A stretch of 64,000 nucleotides of DNA from Pelagibacterium luteolum (GCF_900100665.1 NZ_FNCS01000014.1:1-64000); one strand, 5' to 3'; counted from the stretch's first letter, positions 35,084 to 44,817 are shown. Translations and numbers: made by a program. The notes: generated by a model not told the origin, from the sequence alone.

Positions 35084-36168
35084 ACCCTCGTAGCCTTGCA
35101 CTTTTGCTGCTCGCCCTGCCGACGCTCGCCGCATGCGACGCCGGTACGCTCGTGCCGCAGTCGGCTGGCGAGGAAGACCTCGTGCGGCCGGTCATCACAA
35201 CGACAGTTTCTCCCGTGCAGGCTGATTTTCTTTCCATGACGGGAAGCATAGCGCCCGGTACGACCATACAGCTTGGCTTCACCGTGCCGGGACGGCTGAT
35301 CGCGCGTAATGCCTCCATCGGCGAAATCGTCGGTGCCGGCGACGTGCTGGCCCGAATCGACCCGATGGCCCTTGCGCTGGCGGTTGACGCCGCCAACGCT
35401 GAACTTCGGAGTGCCGAAGCCGATCTGGAAAACACCCAAGCCACGTTCGAGCGGCAGACCGAACTCAATGTGCGCGGCATCGTGAGCGACACGGTGCTCG
35501 ACCTTTCCAGGCTTCAATTGCAGAGCGCACAGGCGCGGGTAGAGGGCGCGAGAGCGGGTCTTTCCCAGGCGGAAGCCGCGCTGGACGAGGCGACGCTCAT
35601 GGCGAGCTCCGATGGTATCGTTCTCGCCGTGGGCGGCGAACCGGGGGAAGTCCTGGCTCCTGGAACCCCCGTCGTCACCCTGGCGCATCTCGACACGCGT
35701 GACGCGATCGTCGATATCCCCGAATTCTTGGCCCCCGCTGTGGCGGTTGGAGACCGGTGGACGGTTATTCTCGAAGTCGCCCCTGAAATACAAGCCCAAG
35801 GTACCGTCCGAGAGATCGCCCCGCAGGCCGATCCCGCGACGCGGACACACAGGGTCAGGATCGAGCTCGAAGCCCCGCCTGACGCCTTCCGTCTGGGAAC
35901 CACCGTCTTTGCTCGCTCTGTGGAATCCACCGGTGAACCGCTCTTCACCATACCGGAAGCGGCGGTGATCGAGATGGACGGTGAAAGCCGTGTCTGGATC
36001 GTCGATGCGGCAACCGGCAGCGTGCAATCGCGAGCGGTCGAGATTGACACCGCGCTCAATGGAAAGGCGCTCGTCAGCGACGGTCTGGCAGCGGGTGACA
36101 TCATCGTTACGGCCGGAACCCGCTCGCTCGACGAAGGTCAACGGGTTCGCCTGCTCGAGGACCATTAA
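35080..36168 (+). CDS. RND efflux periplasmic adaptor (second of two), lipoprotein
   Basis: The 362-residue adaptor starts MNPRSLALLLLALPTLAAC; the LAAC lipobox predicts lipid attachment at Cys19, unlike the first adaptor. The lipoyl motif is GFTVPGRLIARNASIGEIVG, the alpha-hairpin about residues 100-175, and the barrel domain follows. Identity to the first adaptor appears low, so the pair probably takes alternating, non-equivalent positions around the pump trimer. It ends 2 bp before the pump gene. Confidence 0.92.
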   Translation: MNPRSLALLLLALPTLAACDAGTLVPQSAGEEDLVRPVITTTVSPVQADFLSMTGSIAPGTTIQLGFTVPGRLIARNASIGEIVGAGDVLARIDPMALALAVDAANAELRSAEADLENTQATFERQTELNVRGIVSDTVLDLSRLQLQSAQARVEGARAGLSQAEAALDEATLMASSDGIVLAVGGEPGEVLAPGTPVVTLAHLDTRDAIVDIPEFLAPAVAVGDRWTVILEVAPEIQAQGTVREIAPQADPATRTHRVRIELEAPPDAFRLGTTVFARSVESTGEPLFTIPEAAVIEMDGESRVWIVDAATGSVQSRAVEIDTALNGKALVSDGLAAGDIIVTAGTRSLDEGQRVRLLEDH

Positions 36169-36170
36169 CA

Positions 36171-39100
36171 ATGAAAAAGTTCAACCTTTCGGACTGGGCA
36201 ATCGAGCACTCCGCTCTCGTCTGGTATTTCATGATTGCCTGTACCATTGCCGGTGCGGCCGCCTATATCGGGCTGGGACGCGAGGAGGACCCTTCGTTCA
36301 CCATCAAAACAATGGTCATCCAGGCCCAGTGGCCGGGCGCCTCGGCCGAGGAAACGGCCCGCCAGGTCACCGATCGTATCGAGCGCAAGGTGGAGGAACT
36401 CGACAATCTCGATTTCACGCGCTCGATGACCACCGCTGGCCAGGCGATTGTGTTCGTCAACCTGGAAGCTGACGTGCCGCCCGACGACGTGCTGCAGACA
36501 TGGCAGCGGGTGCGCAACATGATGGCGGACATGGCATTGGAGTTTCCCGGCGGTGTGGTGGGACCCTTCGTCGACGACCGCTTTGGCGACGTCTATGGAA
36601 ATGTCTATGCCTTTACCGGGGATGGAATGACGTGGCGGCAGTTGCGCGACCACGTCGAGGATGTCCGGGCAGCCTTGTTGACGGTACCCGACATCGGTCG
36701 GATCGAGATCATTGGGGCACAGCGCGAAGTGGTGTTCCTCGAATTCTCGACGCGCCAGATCGCCGCGCTCGGCCTGGATCATCAGAGCATTCTCACATCG
36801 ATTCAGGAACAGAATGCCATTGTTCCCTCCGGCGTCGTCCAGATCGACGGCGAGCGCGTCGCCTTGCGGGTGGGCGGAAGCTTCACCTCCGAAGAGGATC
36901 TCGAGACGATCAATTTGCGTGTCAACGATCGCTTTTTTCCGCTGAGTGAAGTGGCGACGATCACGCGCGGCTATCAGGATCCGCCCGAAAGCCTGTTTCG
37001 CTTCAACGGCGAACCGGCCCTGGGATTGGCCGTCAGCATGAAGGCGGGCGCCAACCTGCTCGATTTCGGCGCGGCGCTGGACGAGACGGTCGCCCGGGCG
37101 GAGCGAGACCTGCCTGTCGGCATCGACATTCACAAGGTATCGGACCAGCCCCATGTCGTCGATCATGCCGTTTCGCACTTCGTGCGAGCCCTGGCCGAAG
37201 CGGTCATCATCGTTCTGGCGATCAGTTTCATCAGCCTGGGCCTGCGGGCGGGCCTGGTGGTCGCGGTGTCCATTCCCCTCGTGCTCGCAATCACATTCCT
37301 CGGCATGCAATTCATGGACATCTCCCTTCAGCGGGTGTCCCTCGGCGCCTTGATCATTGCGCTGGGGCTTCTGGTCGATGATGCGATGATCGCCGTGGAG
37401 ATGATGGTTTCCCGGCTCGAAGTTGGCGATACCCTGCGCAAGGCCGCCACCCATGTCTACACCTCTACCGCCTTTCCGATGCTGACCGGCACGCTGGTGA
37501 CCGTGGCAGGCTTCCTGCCCGTCGTCGCCAATTTCAGCCTTGCCGGACAGTTCGCATCTTCACTCTTTTACGTGATCGCCATATCGCTGATCATGTCCTG
37601 GGTGGTAGCCGTCGTTTTCACGCCCCTTCTGGGCATGAAATTCCTGCCCAACACCCTCAAGCACACGCACGAAAAGAAGGGTCGGGTCGGTCAAACGTTC
37701 CGGACCGCCCTGCTGTTCTGCATGCGTCGGCGCTGGCTGACGATCGGCGCTACGGCCCTCGCTTTCACGGCGGCCCTGGCCAGCATGGCCATGGTGCAGG
37801 TGCAACTCTTCCCGGCCTCCGACCGGAACGAACTGGTCGTTAATTTCACGCTTCCGCAGAACAGCACTGTCGCAGAAACGAGCGCGCGGATCGCGCAGTT
37901 CGAGAGAGAAGCTCTCTCCGGCAAGCCGGGCATTGACCATTGGTCGACCTATGTGGGACGAGGCGCCGCTCGCTTCCTGCTGACTCTCGATCCCCCGGTT
38001 CCTGGAGTGTCCATGGGACAGGTGATTATCGAGACCGAGAGTCTGGAGGCGCGCGACCGCATCCGCGCCGAACTCGAGGATTATATCTCGGAAACGTTCA
38101 TCGAGGCCGATGTCGATATCCGGCTGCTCGAGATCGGACCGCCCATCGGCATTCCCATCCAGTATCGCGTCAGTGGCCCGGATATCGAGAAAGTACGGAC
38201 CTACGCTCAAGACCTTGCCAGCCTTCTTGATCAGGATTCGCGGCTGGGCAATATAACCTTCGATTGGATGGAGCCCGCGCGGGTTGTACGCGTCGAGCTT
38301 CTTCAGGACAGGGCTCGCATGCTCGGTATCTCCTCGCAGGATATCGCGCTGGCGCTCAACGGCATCGTCGACGGTATGCCGGTTACCCAGATCAGGGACG
38401 ACATCTATCTCATCGATGTCATTGGGCGCGCAGCGGCTTCCGAACGCGCATCGATGGAAACGCTCGAAAACCTGCAACTGCCCTCGGCAAGCGGACGCTC
38501 TATCCCGCTGGGAGCGATCGCGACCTTCTCCCACGACGTGGAACAGCCCGTTATCTGGCAGCGCTCGCGTGTACCCACTCTGACAGTTCGGGCCGAGCCG
38601 GTCGGCGACATGCGGCCGCTGCTCCTTACCTTCGACAAGCGCGACGAGATAGCCGCCTTCGCCCAAACCCTGCCTGCCGGCTACAGCGTCGAGACCGGGG
38701 GCGAGTGGGAAGAAAGCATCAAGACCCTGCTCCCTGTGGTCGCCGGCGTGCCGCTCATGCTGATCGTCATGGCGACGATCCTGATGATCCAGTTGCAGAG
38801 CTTTCACCTGCTGGCCATGGTATTCCTTACCGCACCTCTGGCGGTGATCGGGGTAGCCATTGCGCTCGTGCCGACGGGTATTCCGCTCGGGTTCATCGCC
38901 GTCCTCGGCATTCTGGCGTTGGCGGGTATCCTGATCCGCAATTCGGTGATCCTCATCGTCCAGATCGAAACCCTGCGCAAGAAGGGCATGGCCGCCTGGG
39001 ATGCCGTGGTAGAGGCGACCGAACATCGCATGCGGCCCATCATGCTCACGGCTGCCGCCGCCAGCCTGGCGCTGATCCCGATTTCGCGGGAAGTCTTCTG

Positions 39101-39266
39101 GGGCCCGATGGCCTACGCCATGATGGGCGGCATCGTCGTCGGCACGGTCCTGACCCTTTTGTTCCTGCCCGCGCTCTATGTCGCCTGGTTCGGAATTCAG
39201 GAAAATCCTCAGAAGGCTTCCCAGGAAGAATCACCCATCCGCGAGGCGTCGGCGCCGGCGTCGTGA
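36171..39266 (+). CDS. RND efflux pump, inner-membrane permease
   Basis: The 1031-residue proton antiporter has the usual twelve helices in two halves, with large periplasmic loops after helices 1 and 7. The proton-relay pair is in helix 4 (LGLLVDDAMIAVEMMVSRLE, about residue 400), and LAGILIRNSVILIVQIE is the matching helix 10-11 region. It belongs to the HAE1-related branch that works with two adaptors rather than the AcrB type. No outer-membrane channel gene is in the operon, so a TolC-like protein encoded elsewhere must be used. Confidence 0.95.
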   Translation: MKKFNLSDWAIEHSALVWYFMIACTIAGAAAYIGLGREEDPSFTIKTMVIQAQWPGASAEETARQVTDRIERKVEELDNLDFTRSMTTAGQAIVFVNLEADVPPDDVLQTWQRVRNMMADMALEFPGGVVGPFVDDRFGDVYGNVYAFTGDGMTWRQLRDHVEDVRAALLTVPDIGRIEIIGAQREVVFLEFSTRQIAALGLDHQSILTSIQEQNAIVPSGVVQIDGERVALRVGGSFTSEEDLETINLRVNDRFFPLSEVATITRGYQDPPESLFRFNGEPALGLAVSMKAGANLLDFGAALDETVARAERDLPVGIDIHKVSDQPHVVDHAVSHFVRALAEAVIIVLAISFISLGLRAGLVVAVSIPLVLAITFLGMQFMDISLQRVSLGALIIALGLLVDDAMIAVEMMVSRLEVGDTLRKAATHVYTSTAFPMLTGTLVTVAGFLPVVANFSLAGQFASSLFYVIAISLIMSWVVAVVFTPLLGMKFLPNTLKHTHEKKGRVGQTFRTALLFCMRRRWLTIGATALAFTAALASMAMVQVQLFPASDRNELVVNFTLPQNSTVAETSARIAQFEREALSGKPGIDHWSTYVGRGAARFLLTLDPPVPGVSMGQVIIETESLEARDRIRAELEDYISETFIEADVDIRLLEIGPPIGIPIQYRVSGPDIEKVRTYAQDLASLLDQDSRLGNITFDWMEPARVVRVELLQDRARMLGISSQDIALALNGIVDGMPVTQIRDDIYLIDVIGRAAASERASMETLENLQLPSASGRSIPLGAIATFSHDVEQPVIWQRSRVPTLTVRAEPVGDMRPLLLTFDKRDEIAAFAQTLPAGYSVETGGEWEESIKTLLPVVAGVPLMLIVMATILMIQLQSFHLLAMVFLTAPLAVIGVAIALVPTGIPLGFIAVLGILALAGILIRNSVILIVQIETLRKKGMAAWDAVVEATEHRMRPIMLTAAAASLALIPISREVFWGPMAYAMMGGIVVGTVLTLLFLPALYVAWFGIQENPQKASQEESPIREASAPAS

Positions 39267-39447
39267 GGCCGCGGCCCCCCCAAACTCTGTCTTCCATGGT
39301 GCCCCAGACCTCAACTCTTCATCGCCAGATATGAGGGCTGGGAACGGCGTCTCGACATTGCCGCCGTTTGGGGGTCGATCCTCGCGCCTTTCCGGCAGCG
39401 TTGGAGCGGATAGACACAGGTTGACCGCTACTATCCGAGTAAGGCTG

Positions 39448-39915
39448 CTATGTTCGACTAGCGTCGGGAGACGCCTCGGCCTCATCGTCTTGCTCAGCCG
39501 CTGGTACATCCTCCACAACTTCGCTGCGCAGCGTCCGGCCGCTGGCGAGCCGATGGCCAAGGGTTTCGATGAACCGATCATAACGCGCGGCCGCCTGTGC
39601 GCGGATGGCGGGCTGTGCGGCATCGGGCGATTGCGGTGTGGCCGCGATCCAGGAGCGCATGAATAGCGCAAACGCCTCCACCGAGATCGCCGTATCGCGC
39701 TCGACGCGGTCGAGCCGGCGGTCGATGCGGTCAAGGCGCTTGGCAAAGGCGGCCTCGCGGCGCTGCTCGCCGTCTGGCGACAGGAAGGAGGCGATGGCGG
39801 CTTCCGCGATCAGCGACAGCGAGTGCTTGCGGCGCGCGGAGAGGTCGGCGAGCGTGGCCATCAGATCGGGATCGAGATAGACGGTGAGCTTCTGCTTCTT
39901 GTCGAGTCGGGGCAT
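39448..39915 (-). CDS. CopG/ribbon-helix-helix protein of the transfer operon
   Basis: The 155-residue protein has an N-terminal ribbon-helix-helix (QKLTVYLDPDLMATLADLSA...SLSLIAEAAIASFL, about 8-45), then a coiled-coil region and an acidic tail. In related elements it lies between traG and trbB and is thought to regulate transfer genes or help the relaxosome. Here it is 3 bp after the traG stop, but about 9 kb from trbB because of the inserted cargo. Confidence 0.88.
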   Translation of the reverse strand: MPRLDKKQKLTVYLDPDLMATLADLSARRKHSLSLIAEAAIASFLSPDGEQRREAAFAKRLDRIDRRLDRVERDTAISVEAFALFMRSWIAATPQSPDAAQPAIRAQAAARYDRFIETLGHRLASGRTLRSEVVEDVPAAEQDDEAEASPDASRT

Positions 39916-39918
39916 GGC

Positions 39919-41916
39919 TCAGAATCCCATGTCGTCATAGGGGTTCATGTCGACCTGTCGCGTGGTCTGGCTCATTTTGCGGATCGTTGCGCGATCACGC
40001 GCGGCGATAACGTCGCGCTCCACAGTGTCGGCGTCTGGGTCGAACTCGTTATGCACGTGCGTGGACTCAGGGAGGATCTCCTCAGGGGTGCGCGGGCCGG
40101 GCTCCTGGCGGATGGTGGCGACCGGGTCAGGATCGCTGGGATCGGTCTCGGGTTCGACGGCGGTTTCCGTGGGCTTCGACGCAGGTATAGGCGTATGGTT
40201 CGACCAGTCATCGGGTCTGGCTGGATCGCTGCCCGGCACGGGAACAGGCGGCGGCACGATGCGCGCCATCAGCCGCTGGTCAGCGAAGTAGCGCGCCTTG
40301 CGGGCGCGGATCGGCGGAATGCCGGCCACCATGACGATCTCCTCGTCCGGCGGCAATTGCATGATCTCTCCCGGCGTGAGGAGCGGCCGCGCGGTTTCCG
40401 AGCGCGACACCATCAGATGGCCGAGCCAGGGTGCCAGTCTGTGCCCCGCGTAATTCTTCATGGCTCGCATCTCGGTGGCGGTGCCCAGGGCGTCGCTCAC
40501 CCTTTTTGCGGTTCGCTCGTCATTTGTGGCGAAGGCCACACGCACATGGCAATTGTCCAATATCGAATTGTTCGTGCCGTAGGATTTCTCGACCTGATTG
40601 AGGGACTGTGTGATGAGAAACGCCTTGATGGAATAGCCGGCCATGAAGGCCAGCGAGCTCTCGAAGAAATCCAGTCTTCCAAGAGCCGGAAACTCGTCGA
40701 GCATCAGGAGCAATCTCTGCCGCTCGGTCACGCCGGTCATGTCCTCGGTGAGGCGCCGCCCGACCTGATTGAGGATCAGCCGGATCAGGGGCTTGGTACG
40801 GGCGATGTCGCTGGGTGGGACGACGAGATAGAGCGTGGTGGGACGCGCGCCCTCGACCAGATCGGCAATGCGCCAGTCGCAGCACGACGTAACCTTGGCG
40901 ACCACGGGATCACGGTACAGCCCGAGAAAGCTCATGGCCGTGCTCAAAACCCCGGACCTTTCGTTTTCGCTCTTGTTGAGCAGTTCACGGGCGGCACTGG
41001 CTACGACGGGGTGCGGCTTGCCTTTGCCCAGGTGTGGCGTGGTCATCATGGCGTCGAGCGTGGATTCGATGGGGCGACGCGGATCGGAGAGGAACGAAGC
41101 CACCCCCGCCAAGGTTTTGTCGGCTTCCGCGTAGAGAACGTGCAGAATGGCACCAACCAGCAAGCTATGGGAGGTCTTCTCCCAATGGTTGCGGCGCTCC
41201 ATGCTGCCTTCGGGATCGACCAGGATATCGGCGATGTTCTGGACGTCCCTGACCTCCCATTCGCCGCGCCGCACCTCGAGCAAGGGATTGTAGGCCGCGG
41301 AGCGCGGATCGGTCGGATCAAACAGCAGCACCCGGCCCAAGCCGGCGCGAAAGCCTCCGGTGAGGCCATAGTTTTCACCCTTGATGTCATGGACGATCGC
41401 CGAGCCGGGCCAGACCAATAACGAGGGCACCACCAGGCCGACACCCTTGCCTGAGCGGGTGGGCGCGAAACAAATTATGTGCTCGGGACCATCGTGACGC
41501 AGATATTCGGCGTCATAGCGGCCGAGAACGACGCCATCGGGATCGAGCAGGCCGGCGGTACGGATATCCCTGGGTTTGGCCCAACGGGCCGAGCCGAATG
41601 TTTCGGCGTTGTCGGCCTCGCGGGCGCGATACACCGACATGAGGACGGCAATGCCTGCGGCGAGCAATCCACCCGCCGCCGCGATCAGCCCCCCCTCAAA
41701 GAAGACTTCCGGGGCATAGGCGTCATAGAAATACCACCACCAAAGCAAGGCCGGCGGCAGGTAGATGTGCAGACCCCAGATGTCGAACCACGGTTCGCCC
41801 AATTGTGGTTGGAAGCCCAGGCGGAACGCGACCCATTGCGTGCCGGCCCAGAGGAAGACCAACACGATGGTGAAGACGGCGATGAGTTGGCCCCAGAGGA
41901 TATTGGTGCCCGACAT
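39919..41916 (-). CDS. traG: Conjugal transfer coupling protein TraG/VirD4
   Basis: The coupling protein docks the relaxosome to the secretion channel and pumps DNA. The 665-residue protein has two N-terminal membrane helices, Walker A FAPTRSGKGVGLVVPSLL (about 160), Walker B LLLMLDEFPALGRLDF (about 410) and the TraG signature AYNPLLEVR near 215. The C-terminal 120 residues are acidic and Pro-rich. ATG 41916 (MSGTNILWGQL) is chosen as the family start; an earlier ATG adds nine unconserved residues. Confidence 0.96.
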   Translation of the reverse strand: MSGTNILWGQLIAVFTIVLVFLWAGTQWVAFRLGFQPQLGEPWFDIWGLHIYLPPALLWWWYFYDAYAPEVFFEGGLIAAAGGLLAAGIAVLMSVYRAREADNAETFGSARWAKPRDIRTAGLLDPDGVVLGRYDAEYLRHDGPEHIICFAPTRSGKGVGLVVPSLLVWPGSAIVHDIKGENYGLTGGFRAGLGRVLLFDPTDPRSAAYNPLLEVRRGEWEVRDVQNIADILVDPEGSMERRNHWEKTSHSLLVGAILHVLYAEADKTLAGVASFLSDPRRPIESTLDAMMTTPHLGKGKPHPVVASAARELLNKSENERSGVLSTAMSFLGLYRDPVVAKVTSCCDWRIADLVEGARPTTLYLVVPPSDIARTKPLIRLILNQVGRRLTEDMTGVTERQRLLLMLDEFPALGRLDFFESSLAFMAGYSIKAFLITQSLNQVEKSYGTNNSILDNCHVRVAFATNDERTAKRVSDALGTATEMRAMKNYAGHRLAPWLGHLMVSRSETARPLLTPGEIMQLPPDEEIVMVAGIPPIRARKARYFADQRLMARIVPPPVPVPGSDPARPDDWSNHTPIPASKPTETAVEPETDPSDPDPVATIRQEPGPRTPEEILPESTHVHNEFDPDADTVERDVIAARDRATIRKMSQTTRQVDMNPYDDMGF

Positions 41917-42012
41917 GGCGTGTTCCGTTTCGGCTCGGAACACTCGATAGAAAGGGCATTTTTGCTGGGTTCAAGCAAATCCAAGCCGCCGTCGCAGCGG
42001 ATCGAAACGGAA

Positions 42013-42027
42013 CGAAATAATACTTGC
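42013..42027 (-). promoter_or_regulatory. Shared conjugation promoter motif upstream of traG
   Basis: GCAAGTATTATTTCG on the minus strand, about 100 bp ahead of the traG start. It differs by one base from the element 110 bp ahead of trbB. The rest of 41917-42155 holds no recognisable gene. Confidence 0.5.
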
Positions 42028-42155
42028 GGGATGCGAAACGACGTTCAGCGCGTCACATGGGAAATTCACACTGGCCGATCATGGTCGATTTGTTTCGACC
42101 CCACGCGGATAATCGGCTGTGTAAGTGCGTGTGCCGGTCTATTTGATGGCACGAG

Positions 42156-42728
42156 CTAAATCATCGCAGCAGCAACAGATGGTTGGAGAACCTCTCCCGC
42201 CCCTAGCTCCATCAGCGACTGGGTATTCCTGAGGAAGTGATTGTCGCTCGACACGAACACATTGCCCCCATTCAGAATGTGCGCGAGCATACCTTGCACG
42301 TCGCATCGACGATTTCGCCATCTGCGATAGGCCGGGCCGGTCGTGGCCTCTATCGCCTCGCCTGACGCCGACGCTACCGCTTCCCACTCGAATTCCGATG
42401 GTGGGAACATGGCGTCGTGGATTTGCCGTTCTAGCGACATGCTCTCCGGCGATGCGTAGACACACCAGTCCCAGAACGTCACGCCCCATATTCCTGTGGG
42501 CTTGTAGATGGTGAGATGGCCCAAGCCAATGGATTCCAGCTTGGACCGGAATTCTCCAATGTTCTGCAAATACCGGCCACCAGCCTGTCGTTCTGAGGCG
42601 GAGATACCGAGCATAGCCACTTCGGCCTTTCCAGTGGCATGCGCCTGAGCCACCGCCTTAATGTCGATCGCAGCCGGCTCATCATTGGCGACGGCGATAA
42701 GACAGTTATTGTCCAGAGTGAATTTCAT
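42156..42728 (-). CDS. PIN-like domain protein, orphan
   Basis: The 190-residue protein opens MKFTLDNNCLIAVANDEP, a PIN-type first strand with an acidic residue followed by hydrophobics. It ends with GGNVFVSSDNHFLRNTQSLMELG, which matches the last acidic strand (S-D-x-H-F) of PIN nucleases. Middle acidic residues occur at SASERQ and DVQGM. PIN proteins are usually RNA-cleaving toxins with a small antitoxin encoded next to them; none is visible on either side. It sits between traG and the relaxase, a non-core position, so it is probably cargo. A stand-alone nuclease or defence role is possible. Confidence 0.6.
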   Translation of the reverse strand: MKFTLDNNCLIAVANDEPAAIDIKAVAQAHATGKAEVAMLGISASERQAGGRYLQNIGEFRSKLESIGLGHLTIYKPTGIWGVTFWDWCVYASPESMSLERQIHDAMFPPSEFEWEAVASASGEAIEATTGPAYRRWRNRRCDVQGMLAHILNGGNVFVSSDNHFLRNTQSLMELGAGEVLQPSVAAAMI

Positions 42729-42836
42729 GGTTGGACAATACCAGATTCTTTAGCGCGGCAGGATAGCACGCCTCGTCAATATCTGTCGTCGAACTGACTA
42801 GCCTCAATGGGCTGATGTCATCGATCTCCTCCACTT

Positions 42837-44573
42837 CTACAGGCCGAGACTCCTCTTCCGCCCAAAATTCCAGTCGACTCCGCCATCGGCGCGGGCGACC
42901 CCGGAAACGTGCTTTCCGAGATGCTGCTCAACCGATGGCGTCCAGGGCACGAGTTTGAATCCAAGCCCGTCGTCGATCATGGCGAAGCGGCCCGAGGCCA
43001 GCGCGAAACGCTGGCGATAGGTGCCGGCAACATACTCCCCCGACTCGGCCTTCTGGAAGGGGTTGCCCGTCTCAGCCGCGAGCCGCTCTCCGAGCGCATC
43101 CAGTTCGCGCCGCCGCAAGGTGGCGAGCAGGTTGCGGGCGAAGACGATGCGCTGGCCCTCGCGGCGGGCCAGACCCTCTTCAATCAGGTGATCGGTTCGG
43201 GCTTCGAGCGCCTGGTTGACCTCGGCCCCGAACCCTCCGCTCAGCCCAGCCGGATTGCCGGCCACGAGTTGGCGGTCGAGCCAAGTGGCGCCATCAGACT
43301 TGATCTGATCGGCGATGGAGAGATCGGAGCGGACCGCGAGTGCAGTGCGCACATTGTCCCTGGAATCGGTATAGGTGCGCAACTCGACGATCGAGCCCGG
43401 CGCGCTGTCGCCAGTCGCGGAAAGATCGTGGAATTTGATGTGATGGGTGCGTCCGTCGATGCTGTCGATCACTGCGTAGGCTGTCCCGTATAGCTCATCA
43501 TGCAGGCCGCGATCGACCAGCCTGCCGATGATCGGACTATCGCCGGTTCCGCTCACCACCGCATAATCGGACATGGCCCGCTCAATGCCTCGATCGGTCA
43601 GCGCCTTGTGTATGCGCTTGATGATGTCGTTGCGCTCGCCGAGCTCGCGCAGAGTGGATTCGGCATCTTCGGCGATCCGCCATTGCTGGCCACCGACCGG
43701 ATGGGCGAGACCGAGCCTTTCGAGGGTGCGCAGCCGCCCCACCTTGACCGCATGGTAGGTGTCCGGCTGCGCGCCCGGCTTGGGGGCGAGATCGACGATG
43801 CGGTTCTCGCCGCCGTCGCGGACGAGCTGCCGATCGAGCTGAGTCCAGCGTTCCGCTCCGATCTGGCGTTCGAGGCCGGCACGGATGTCGAGATCGGTGC
43901 GAGGCCCGAGTTCGAGGGTGAGCAGATCGCTCGCCCGATCACGCATGCCAGAGCGGATATAGTCGCGCGAGATCACAAGGTCCTCGCCGGTATCGGTGAC
44001 GCCGCGCACGAGGACGTGGATATGGGGATGCTCGGTGTTCCAGTGATCAGTCGCGATCCAATCGAGTTCGGTCCCCATATCCTTCTGCATCTGGTCCATC
44101 AGGTCGCGGGTGAAGCTCTTGAGATCGTCCAACTCGAACACGTCGTCCGGCGAGACGATGAAGCGGAAATGGTGACGGTCGTCTTCGCAGCGCTCGGCAA
44201 AATCTCCGGCGTCGGCATCCTCGGTGTCGGGTCCGAACATTCTCGCCTTTTCGCCGTCGCGGGTGACGCCCTCCCGGCGCAGATAATCGAGATGGCGCGA
44301 AAGCGGCGCGCCGGTCCTGCCGTGACGCACAACACGCGCTTTGATCATCGCGCCTCGGCTGCGCCGGGTGATGATGCGGTTTGCGATGACGCTGGCGGCG
44401 CGGCCGCGCCCGAAGTTCGACACGCGCGAGGGGCCGAAGCCGCCACCACGCCGATGATGGCCACCCGCCTGCGCGGTGGCAGCCAGGGCCTGGGCGATGA
44501 AGGGGCGCGTTCTCTGGCCGGCGCGGGAGCGAATGCGGCCGGGACGAACCTTGAAGTCACGCTCCTTGCTCAT
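42837..44573 (-). CDS. Relaxase / mobilization nuclease with DUF3363 domain
   Basis: The 578-residue relaxase nicks and pilots the transferred strand. After an Arg-rich, Gly-rich leader it has the motif RHLDYLRREGVTRDG, with a candidate catalytic Tyr, and the metal-binding His cluster DHWNTEHPHIHVLVRG (about residue 205-220). The C-terminal half matches DUF3363, e.g. LGLAHPVGGQQWRIAEDAE. ATG 44573 is chosen because the upstream extension is unlike the family. A repeat-rich region just upstream is a candidate oriT. Confidence 0.93.
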   Translation of the reverse strand: MSKERDFKVRPGRIRSRAGQRTRPFIAQALAATAQAGGHHRRGGGFGPSRVSNFGRGRAASVIANRIITRRSRGAMIKARVVRHGRTGAPLSRHLDYLRREGVTRDGEKARMFGPDTEDADAGDFAERCEDDRHHFRFIVSPDDVFELDDLKSFTRDLMDQMQKDMGTELDWIATDHWNTEHPHIHVLVRGVTDTGEDLVISRDYIRSGMRDRASDLLTLELGPRTDLDIRAGLERQIGAERWTQLDRQLVRDGGENRIVDLAPKPGAQPDTYHAVKVGRLRTLERLGLAHPVGGQQWRIAEDAESTLRELGERNDIIKRIHKALTDRGIERAMSDYAVVSGTGDSPIIGRLVDRGLHDELYGTAYAVIDSIDGRTHHIKFHDLSATGDSAPGSIVELRTYTDSRDNVRTALAVRSDLSIADQIKSDGATWLDRQLVAGNPAGLSGGFGAEVNQALEARTDHLIEEGLARREGQRIVFARNLLATLRRRELDALGERLAAETGNPFQKAESGEYVAGTYRQRFALASGRFAMIDDGLGFKLVPWTPSVEQHLGKHVSGVARADGGVDWNFGRKRSLGL

Positions 44574-44632
44574 GGCTGAACTCCCGGCGCGGTGCGGCTT
44601 CCATTGAACGGCAACGCGAAATCGCGCTGGCG

Positions 44633-44718
44633 CACGGTGCGAAACCCGCGAACACGGTGCGAAAATCGGCCTCTGATCCCCAGTCTCCCGCACCCCCAAC
44701 CGCGCCGCACCGTGCGGC
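44633..44718. other. Candidate origin of transfer (oriT)
   Basis: Two copies of CACGGTGCGAAA (44633-44644 and 44653-44664) are spaced exactly 20 bp apart, and a 7-1-7 palindrome GCCGCACCGTGCGGC (44704-44718) contains the same GCAC/GTGC core. These lie in the 244-bp noncoding gap directly upstream of the relaxase gene, where the oriT of related elements is often found. The nick site cannot be identified by eye. Confidence 0.45.
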
Positions 44719-44817
44719 TTTTATCCTGCCATGACCCCAGCCCGTTGTCCCCTCCCTCCCGGTCCCTTTGCTCCGGTGCCCCTGGCTGCGCTGCAATGCG
44801 AAATCCCGCCACACCGA

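Noticed and set aside
39823-41421. 532-codon open frame opposite traG
   Set aside because: Antisense shadow of traG; no start signal or domain.
42156-42836. Toxin-antitoxin pair with the PIN-like gene
   Set aside because: Neither flank encodes a small antitoxin-like protein with a start and ribosome site.
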